Notes under the pieces: generated by a model
What the model was told of the DNA's origin: nothing
Databases searched by the model: none
Seen by the model: only the letters and a program-made list of their open reading frames with translations
DNA from: Lota lota
Taxonomy: Eukaryota > Chordata > Actinopteri > Gadiformes > Lotidae
Direction: 5' to 3'
Length of the DNA stretch: 64,000 nucleotides
Assembly: GCA_026745465.1 (NCBI GenBank)
Contig: JACYXH010000479.1
Location: 231,001 to 295,000, forward strand
Position numbers and translations under genes: made by a program
In this document: positions 44,101-54,900 of the stretch, piece after piece
Layout: every line of letters begins with the position of its first letter
How positions within the stretch are numbered: position 1 is the first letter of the stretch

Positions 44101-47100
44101 CAACTTGGTCCATTTCCTCAGATGGAGATTTTGGTTCAGGTCTCTTCATTTCAGTCTTTTCTTTAGGAGGCCTTTTTTCATCCTTCTCTTTTTGAGATGG
44201 TTCCTTCACTTCTTCTTTAACCTGCAAATGTTTCTTTGGTTTGGTGTCTTTTGGTTTCTTTATTTCTGTATCTCCTGAGGCCACCTTTTGAAGTCCCTTT
44301 ACTTCTTTGGGTTGTTTCTTCACTTCCTCTTCCTTGGATGGTTTTATTTGCACCCTTTCTACTTTAGAAGACTTAGTCACATTTTCTTCCTTTGAAGACT
44401 TCTTTGGGTCTTTCCCCTTTTTGGAGGGTTTGTCTGTTTTTTTAGCTTTGTCACCTTCCTCAGTCAAAGTCTTTGGTTTAGTTATTTCACTTGAAGGTTT
44501 CTTAATGTATTTTTCTTCATCAGAAAGCTTTTGTGGTTCCTTCTCATGTTTTGTTGGTTTCTCAGCTTCTTTTTCTAGCTTTGCAGGTTTCTTCAGTTCA
44601 ATTTCTTCCCCAGAGGGCTTCTGTGGTTTCTTCACACCCTTTGATTGTTTCTTAACGTTTTCCTTTTCCTTAGACAGTGCCTTTGGTTCCGTTTTACCTT
44701 TAGATGTGATGTTAGATTTAGATGGTTCTTTCACCTTGGTTCTTTGTTCCTTCATTTGTTTACTTTCTTCTTTAGAATGTTTCATTATTTCTTCATCTTT
44801 TTTGGATGGTGTTTGTGGTTCCTCAGCTTCTTTGGATGGTTTCTTCACCTTCTTCTCTTCCGTGGAAAGCTTTTGTTTAGATGGTTCCCTTAACCTTTTT
44901 AGCTCATTGGAAAGTGTTGTTTTTTCTTCTTTTACTTCTAAATGTGGACATCAACAGTGGAATTACTCATTACTCATCACTCTATTTTATCCCCACATCT
45001 TATAACACATTTAGCATTTTATATTGCATTGATAGTGTTGCCTATAATATAGTGAAATCATGACCTAACTTATTACTATGATGGAATGTCATATCTTTTT
45101 CCTCCCACAATTATTCATTTTGTGAGTACTCTTATACAAATACATGGCTGTTGTTTTATACCTGTTGGTGGTCGACCCTCATTTTTCTCTTAAGAGTATT
45201 TTGACTGAGATAGTTTTTATGCCTATGCATATTTGTAATTAATGGTTTTGGAAGGGTTTTAATGATGAACATATTTAGCAGCTACTTCAATGTTTAAACA
45301 AGGCCAAAAATACCAAAAAGCTATACCTACTAATAATAACAGGTTGGTAATTTAAAAACATGATTCAAACCGGTATTTTCCCTTTTATGGTGATCCGTCA
45401 CCCACAAACCACCTATTTGCTTTGTGATAACTGGAAGTAGACCTACTCTCATACTCAATGCTGGATTAGTACCCCCAGTGGCCCCTGAGCCCTGAAGCTT
45501 ATAGTCATAGTCCCCCCCCTCCCCTCCAGTACTTGCATGACGAGTACTCGTCATGCAAATCCCAGATGATTACAAAAATTTGTAATTGAAAATCGTTTTG
45601 CCTTTTTTCAAACATCGTACCAGTACATTTTATATTGTGTTGAGATGTATTTTGTGTTGGAGCAGGACATATGGTTAAATAGTGAATAGCCTTCATGTTA
45701 TTGTTGAGAGGCTGTATAAAATAGGTTCGTTCGGCAACGTTTAGTAGCAATGTTACTTAACAATAGTTTTACAATATTGACGATTGACTGCTGAGAACGC
45801 CTCGACATCAAAACTGAAAATGAAGTTTAGCGCTGCTGTGGTGATTTATTAAAAAACACATCTCAGTAGCAGCTGATGCAGATTAATTTTTTCTTATTTT
45901 TTTTACTATTGTTTGGTCAATATGTCTACATGATCTGCGAATTACAAAGAACCCTGACTTAACTAAAATGCAGTTCAACTAGATACGTCACATTTAAAGA
46001 TGTGGATGGATATTAAATCAAAATTGCTGCATAAAATATGTATCCTGCTAGCTCTACAACAGTAAAAAGCAGGTCAAAACTGCGTGACCAGCCGAGCTCT
46101 GGTGTTGTTTAAACGCACATGGACTGAAGAAAATATAGAATATAACTGACTTTTGGTATGTGTAAATTAGTGGGAACTATCACGGACATAAATTTTTTTA
46201 AAGGGCCTACTAAACGAGTACTCAAGTATTTGCTAAGACTTAGACCATGTCTATTCGATGAGAGTTTTGGAATGTTTTTGGAAAACCTAACAATTATCAC
46301 AAGCTTGAAATTATGCATTCAGGCCAGCCCTAATGTGAACACCTATAGCTACTGTGATTAAAACAGATTTTGCAGTAGATAATAATTGCACAATTGATTA
46401 GTTGCATAGGTTAATTTAAAAGGCACAATAATAGTAAGAATGCTTGAGTTGGCTCTAAAATACTCCCATTAGAAAGCTTCCATGCATGTTACTTTGAGAA
46501 ATGCATCCAGCTCAGCTGTAAACATAACATAATTTTATAAATATGCTATAAGTCCTCATCACAATAACGTTTGCAGTTTTAAATGTAATCTAACCCTAAA
46601 AAAAAAGATGTGTCATTGCCACCATAATTTCTTCAAACAAATGGCAATAAAAATGTGAACATTATCAAGTGCAAAACTTATCTTAAAGATTATAGTATTT
46701 AAAGAATACATATTGGCCAGGTTCCAGTTAACTGACTGTTGTTGAAATGCAGAGCAATATCTTTGAATATTATTTAAGGGATGGCCAATATTCTTGTCAT
46801 ATATACACAACATGCCCACTGTTTGCATACAAACATAATGCATATGAACTTGATGAAAATACAAGATGAGACATGGGATGGTGATGGTGTGTATACCTTT
46901 CTTGTGCTGAGCGTCCTGTCTGCCTTTGTTCTTGAGGCTTAAGTCTTGTTTTTTGAACATGGCCATAAATCCCACTCTTCTGGCCTTATCAAAACCAACG
47001 TGAACCTTCTTCCTTCTCCTTGGTTCCGCTTTCATGCTTTCACTGCTATTGTTGTTGTTCTCGTCGTCGTCGGTTATGTCATCTTGGTCAGAGAATGGTG

Positions 47101-50100
47101 AGGAAGTTGAGATCTTTTCCACATCTTCATTGTTTACTTCAGACACTGCATCAAAACCACCAGGCTGTTCTGCGTTCAGGATTTCAAGATGGAGATGTTC
47201 AACAAACATTTTATCTTCTTCCTCCTTTTGATCATCCTCTCTGCATTCCTCCCCCTCTTCTGTAATGACATCTTCATCAATGATGTAGTCTCCTTCCACC
47301 TGTTGCTTTTGTTCAACAGGAACAATCTTTTCAACATATTGATCTTGATCAGTTTTTACATTTTCATCTCTCATGGCAATGTCATCTGCCTCTTCATCCT
47401 CAGCAAGGCCTTTGTCGGTATGAAATTCTTCAGTTTCACCTGTCTTGGTCTCTTTTTCATCAAGAGAAGGAATGAAGGTTGCCTCCTCTGGCTCCTGATC
47501 TTCCTCATCTCCTCCTTCCTCATTAATGTCTTCTAAAGTCAGATGCGTAGCCTTCCCTTCTTCACTGAGGTTTACTTTATCATCATCTAGATCCTCATTT
47601 GTGTCTCTATCTTCAACAGCCTCGTGATCTTCAAAATCTAACTCAAGATCCTCATCTTTCTCCACCATCACCTCATCCTCTAAGACCTCCTCCTCTGTCT
47701 TGAGGTCCTCCAGTTCAAATTTTTCTGATTGGATCACCTCCTCTAATTCAAGCTCCTCTCCTTCCTCCTCCTCCTCTAATTTGTCAAATGTTGATGCATC
47801 TTCCTCTTCAAATACATCCTCCTTCTCCTCCTCTAGGAGATCATCCTCTTTCTCCCTCTCCTCCTCCTCTTTAAGGTCCTCATCTGTCTGTATCACGTCT
47901 TCCTCTAAGAGTTTCTCATCGTCCTCCCTGCCATCATCATTTAAGAGATCCTCCTCTTTATCAAACTCCTCCTCTAAGAGATCCTCCTTATTCTCCCATT
48001 CCTCATCTAAGTGAACCTCCTCCTTCTCCTCTTCCTCTAAGATAACCTCCTCATTTTCCTCCTGATCTAGGAAATCATCCACTTCCTCTCTGTCCTCCTG
48101 CTCTAGGACCACCTCCTCTTCCTCTGTGTCCTGCTCTAGGAGATCCTCCTCTAAAATAACCTCCTCTTTCTCCTCCTCCAGGAGATCCTCTTCCTCCCTG
48201 GCCTCCTCATCTAGTAGATCATCCTCTTCCTCATCTAATGCATTCTTCTCTAATTTGATCCCCTCTATTTTGTTTGCATCTGCCTCTTTTTTCAGTTCTC
48301 CTATCTCATCTTCCACACTCTCAGTCTGCTTCTCCTCATCGTAATCCACTTCCTCTTCCCCCCTGGCCTCCTCCTCCTCCTCCATATCCGTCTCATCATC
48401 ATCTGCTTCCTCTTGCTCTGTCATCTCCTCGGTTTTGACATGTTCCTCAGCCGCATCTTCAAAAAGCCGGATTTCATTTAGTGTCTCCTCTTTCTCCTCC
48501 TCTGTTGCATTATCTCCTTCCTCTTCCTTCTCCTCGGCTTCTAGGGCCTGCACCTCTTCCTCTTGGTCCTCTTGGCTGAGCTCTTCAAAGGTTGGCTCTT
48601 TTTCTGTCCGTTTTTCGGCTTGGTCAGTTATCTTTGAAGAAGAGACAGCATCCCTTGTGGCACCCCGCATCATCTCTGTAACTGTATTATGAAACTATTG
48701 GGTCTTTGTTTACTACCCCATACAATTTGGGTTTTTAACAAAGAGGTGTTTAATCTAAGCATGTTTTACAACAGGGAATTATGGCGTGAAATGACAAATG
48801 AGATGACAAGTAAACTTTGTAATTGATATGCTGTATGATGGTTTTCATAAACATGGCGTGTGCTTTCATGCAAAGATAAAATCAAACATTCCATGGAAAA
48901 CAAACGTTAATACAGACTATTTACATATTTCAGTTAAGATTATTGACAGGAAGAAGTCACCAATGCAGAAGAAGACAATATGACACTATACCAAAACAAA
49001 TGTGCAATCGGAAAGATTTCCCATTAAAGATACGTTTCATGCTTAGTACTCAAACATTTGAACATTTGAAAAATTCAACACATAAACAAACTTTACTGCA
49101 TCAAGACATTTATTTTGGTGAACGTATTACAATAACATATTGGACCATGCATGGATTTGTTTAATTTTGTTTTTGAATGGTCAGCATTCAAACTGTGGGC
49201 TTGTCTCACATTAAACACATCACAAGTGACACCTGACACTAATGTAATTTAGAAATAAATGCATGAACATGCATGAAATGTGACATTAAAGGTTTAACGT
49301 GTAATATTATTAGTGATAGTAATAGAAGATAAATAAATAAATGATAGAAATAGAAGCAAAGCAGGAATAAACATTGGCATTACTTTCCACCGCTTGAGAC
49401 AGCTCTTGGCTAGTAAACAAATTAAATGTGATGCTGAACTCTAAACGTTTCATCTAGCCTATCTATCTATCTATCAAGTAAACACCTGTTAATGCTTATG
49501 CTGGCTATGAGCAATAGCTTATAGAAGAAGCTAATTGTATAACGTAACTGACAGTGTTAATATGTTTGCTGAGTTAGCTGTTTGTTAGCAAACCATACAC
49601 GTTGCACATTTAATAATTTGCAGATTTTGTTAATTTGACAGTTAAAGCAGTCAGGATATACTTATCCCCATCAACCAATATCAGCAATATCAAAATGCTA
49701 CAATACCAAAATAATCAATAAGACATTTTATTTTATTGCATTACATACTGTTGAATTAGACTTACCTTTTTCAGAAGTTGGGAAAATTTCACCTGAATAT
49801 CAGAAAAATATAGTTTAATTTGAATTGTATGTCATACATTTCCAATGCATCGTCACCACAATGCATTTAAGACCACCAAAAAAATCAATACTAACCTTTT
49901 TTCCTCACTAAATATATGTCAGACGATGATTCAACTAGTTCATCTAAACAAATATATGGAAACAAAACATGAGATATGGAACTATTCTCAATAAACAATT
50001 TAAAATGTTTAAGGATCGTCTTTATGTATCAAAATCCACATACCTTTTTCAGTTACAACCAGCGGTGTTGCTACAAGTTCACCTTTAAAAGCAACATACA

Positions 50101-51884
50101 GAACATAAAAAATCTGTACACAGATACACATCTGAACACTTTTGTGAGGCATGATTGTTGTATATGATATTTTTGGTTGACATAGTACCTTGATCACCAG
50201 TGATCATGCTTGACATATAACCCAAGAACAGCTCTTTCTTGTCTGTCATTTCCATCAAAGCATCTGTGACCACTTGCATGGGATCAACTGTCACCTCAGG
50301 AAGGATTCCTAAAAAATGCCAATAACACGATACCAATATGTAATTCAAGTAGATGTGTCTAAGAGTACAAAAGGATATAAACATTTCAATATTTCTAAGT
50401 GGTAGTAATCTCCATCATGACGTAGATAAAGTGAATCACTACCCATTGCAAGTTAATACTGTTGCTAGCTTCAGGATTGCTCACTAATAGAGTGTACCGT
50501 TAAAAGAGCCATTCAATTAAAACAATGCCTTTAAGGGTGCCTTAGGGTGTCGAATGGTATCATTATCATGATATAGATAAATAAAATAAAAATGACTAAA
50601 GTACTTGCATTATTTTGTTAGATTTCCCTGTCTGCTACATTGATATACTGTTAGTGTTAGTTCCAGTTAAATACCTTGTTCACCCATTAGCAGGTTGGAA
50701 AAGTAGGCCACAAGCATCTTCACCTCTTCAGTGATGATCTCCTTTATTCTGCTTAGAACCTCCATCGGACTAATTCCCATGGCCTCCTGGATACCTGATC
50801 CATGAATAATGTATTGATACAACATAGTTATTATATTGGGTCATTTCAGTCAGTTTCCTTGTTAGTATGTTATATCATGTGTAAGATGAGTGGAGTTTGA
50901 GTTGAATTGGATTCACAATACCACTTTTTCAATATTGAGATTGTACCCTTTTTTTCCATCAGACATCAAACTCTTTCATGTCAAAAACAGAAAACCCAAA
51001 CTTTTTTACTTTTCTGACATATTTGATGTTATGTTGTAACGTTCAATCTGTACTCATGAGGTAATTAGGCATGCATACAACACTTTTTATACAGAGAGAT
51101 TAGGGGGAATGTTAAACCAGAGTATAGATACCTTTGGCGGTTTCCAACACTGTGTCCAAAACAGTGCACAGCATGTCCTGAATGTAACCTACTAATCCGT
51201 CTACAAAGTCAATAGTAACACTGAAGACATCCCTGCCCACCACCACAGGGTCAATAAAGCTAATGTCAGTGGTTCCTATTGGAGGAACAGAAACAGTTAG
51301 TCCCATGCTCACCTTAGTTATGTTGTTAAACATATGAACACCTCTAACATACACACAACATATTGGTCTACAGCCTTGAATTAAGATTTTTCACACTACA
51401 TTGTAGTGTGAAAAAATGTATACGGTCCATGCCGAAAGTGAACGATCGGTAATCTAGAAATATTAATATTAGCCTAATTATTAATGGGGTCGTAAATGTT
51501 AACATTCAACTTGATTAACTTGTGACATGATTTTACATTTAGAAGAATAAGAAGTTACCTTTTGTCATGTCCAGTATGCTATCAAGGAAATCACACAGTC
51601 CATCCTGGGCATAACTCACTACTCCACTTATAGATTTGTCGGCAACATGGAAGAAATCCCTGATTATGACCACAGGGTCCATGAAGCTAAGGTCTGTGGC
51701 TCCTGAGAAATATAAAACAAACATACTAAGACCATTAAAAAAGGCTATTATTAATTATGATTATCTACACATGATTATGGCCACAGTACAGACATCAATA
51801 GCCATTACATATAAACTAAAACGCCATTGATCAGAAAGTTATTTCGAGATATTTGGATGATATATGTTATCATATTATGTGAAC

Positions 51885-51931
<47 letters not shown>

Positions 51932-54900
51932 TCTTTAAAGTAAATGTCCATGGCCAAATGGTCAAAAGTCCCGTTGACCTGTTAAGTATTAAGTAATAAC
52001 TAATTATGATTATCAAGAGTTTACATTAGATATTATCAAAATGCTAGGACAGTAAGTATCCAATAAATACCTTTCCCTACATCCAGAATAGTGTCCACCA
52101 TAGAGCAGAGCATATCCTGTATGTAGCTAAGCACGCCATTCATTAGGTCATTGGAAGCGACGAAGGCGCCTCTGCCAACGACCACAGGGTCAATGGTGCT
52201 AAGGTCAGTTTTTCCTATGAGGATAAAATAACATAAAAGAAAATGTTATTTGATTAAAAGAAAATGAATAAAGTATGAATTAGGTTTTCTGTTAAGGACC
52301 AGTGAGGTTCAATATGAGCATGCTTTTACTTATTTCCGTTTAGACTACTGTAACTCACTGTATTCCTGTGTCACTCAATACATCCTCCCCAAACTTCAAC
52401 TACTTCTAAATGCTGCAGCAAGACTACTCACAGAATCCAATAGAAGAGTCTAGATAGCGCCTATTTTAGCATCTCTACATTGGTTACCTGTACGTTTTAG
52501 TATTGATTTCAAAAGGTTAATGATCACTTTTGAAGCACGTTTGGGGTTGGCCCCAGATTGTGTCACAATATACTAACTCCTTGCAAACTTGAATGCAACC
52601 TGAGATCCTCCAACAGAGGTCTGTTAGTAATTCCTAGGTCAAGGCTAAAAACCAGCCTTGACCTCTAGAAGTGGTTATTCTTCCATTTTTATTTTACTTG
52701 CTTTATTGTGTTTTAATAATTCATACATCACTTTTCATTATTACTGTATCAATTCAACTTCTTTTAATCTGGTAATTTTTCTTGTTTGCATGTCTTTGAA
52801 AAGCACTTTGTAACTTGTTTTTGAAAAGTGCTACGTAAATTATTAAGTAAATAAATAAAATGTTACATAAAAAGTTAGTTATGTGTATTATTTCATCGAT
52901 CACAAATATTTATTGTAAAATATGGCAATGACGGCAAACTCAAGGTATATAATATAATAAAAAATGTAATTATAATAATTAAACATGAATGATATTAACC
53001 AGTATCTAGTGGAAATGTTGTGGAGTTCTGTTTTTAGCTTATGAAGCTAAAAACGTAAGTTGTAGTAAATACCTGCATTGATGTTGGATATAGTGTCTAG
53101 TATGAAATCCAACAGCGTACAGAACAAGTCCTTAAAGCAGCATATATGTTCACGTAGGAAATCATTCACAGAATGAAAGAAGCTTCGTCCAATGATCACC
53201 GGGTCAACGTAGCTCAGGTAGAAGTTTCCTGTAAGTGTGAAATTACTTACTTATATAGTCACATCGGTGTAATAGATAAGACCTGCAGACCTATTGTCTC
53301 CTACGTGGCTACCGCTCACACTAGGCTACTATATAACAATATAAATTACTGATATTATTACTGTTGCTATTACTGTAGCTTTTACTAGAAGGCTATTTAT
53401 GTTATGGAGTGGCTTGTCATACCATCTTTATCAGAAAACTGTTGAACGACTGCATCCTTGACTTCTGCTATTTCTTCCGTTGCATAATTTGCTATCGACA
53501 TTGGGTCACTTAAATCAGGTGAACACTCTGGAGCCGAAAAAGAAGAAAGAAAACAAATTAGTAAAATCATCATGTAGATTCAGGATTTCTATTTGAAACA
53601 TATGTACCTTGAACTTTATAGAGGAGGCTTGAAACTTCATCGACGGCATTGTTAACAGATTGTATGGGATTCAGGATAATCTCCTGTATGTCTGAGAGCA
53701 CAAGCACAAATGTATATGCTGACTGAAATGCTGGTTTGGCACATATGAGACAGAAGGCACTTTAGAGAGAGAGAGAGAGAGAGACCAAGCAACAATGACA
53801 GCAAAAAGGAGAGTTTGACTCACCAGGAACAGCCTGATGTTCTACAAAGTCAAACATCACGACACCCACGACCCCCCAGGAGATGAGGGCCACAAGAGCC
53901 ACCACCAGCTCCACAGAGACCCTCAGCCTTCCCAGCAGACCCAGACCATTGGGCCGGACAGAGGCTGCAGGAGGGGCCAGAGCTCCCGGACCCCTGGCTG
54001 CAGAGAGAGACAGACGTTTTTCCCCTTTTACCTTGACTGAAGGAGCGACTGACTTTACTGACCCACCCAAGTGTGCTATGCTTTTACGTTTTCAATATTA
54101 GCAATACTGGAATATAATATCCCAATACTAACTGGTGTTTAACCTACAGTGCTTATCCTAAAGCACAAAGCTGTTTCAATGTTTATACCACTGCAGGTAC
54201 AATTGCTTTATCAACACCAACTAACTAGCTTCTAAGTAGCCTAATTAAATTTTGAATCTATATGTATGTCCTGAAAGGAATGATTTTATGTATCAAAACA
54301 TTCAGCTATACAATGTAGTTCAAATTTGTATTTTAATTTGGCAAGTATCATTATTGCATTGTTTATTTTATTGATCAGATCTCACACGAATAGCAACAAT
54401 CTCGTCAATATGCTCAACAGAATATATCCAAAAACCAGTTGCATAATAATTGCAATAATTGTATACCTATACCTAATTGTTGACCTATAATGTCAGATAC
54501 CTTAATACATTATTTGTTGTGGGTTCTCTGACATCAAGTAGCCTACAGCTGTTACAAACATTAGGTCAGATTAATGTTAAACGTCAATGTTAAACATAAA
54601 AATAAATAAAAAATAAATTGTAATTATGATCATGGTGATTCAGAATAAGTGAAGAGAGTCTTGTAATTTTGCTTTTAGCAGATAATCAAATTAGCCAATC
54701 CCCATTTCACTTCAAATAGATTTGTTAAAAAAGAAGCACACGTGTGTTTCCACTGATGAAGCGCATTGGAAAAGGCTGGTCATAGCACTTTATTGCGTCC
54801 TTGCGCTCGTCAATATACACTCATTACCAGTGTGACGGTGTCAAGTTTGTTTCTCAAATAGAACTGGGGCCAAGGTGTCCTGTGACACTTTCCAACACAA

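Noticed and set aside
38956-44900. Long open frames on the + strand opposite the trdn giant exon (up to about 400 codons, Phe/Ser/Leu/Gly-rich)
   Set aside because: They are antisense to Lys/Glu-rich codons that rarely generate stops. They mirror the 84-bp periodicity and show no independent start, splice or codon signals.
47020-48692. Ser-rich open frames on the + strand opposite the acidic exon
   Set aside because: Antisense shadow of GAG/GAA-rich sequence; no evidence of a separate gene.
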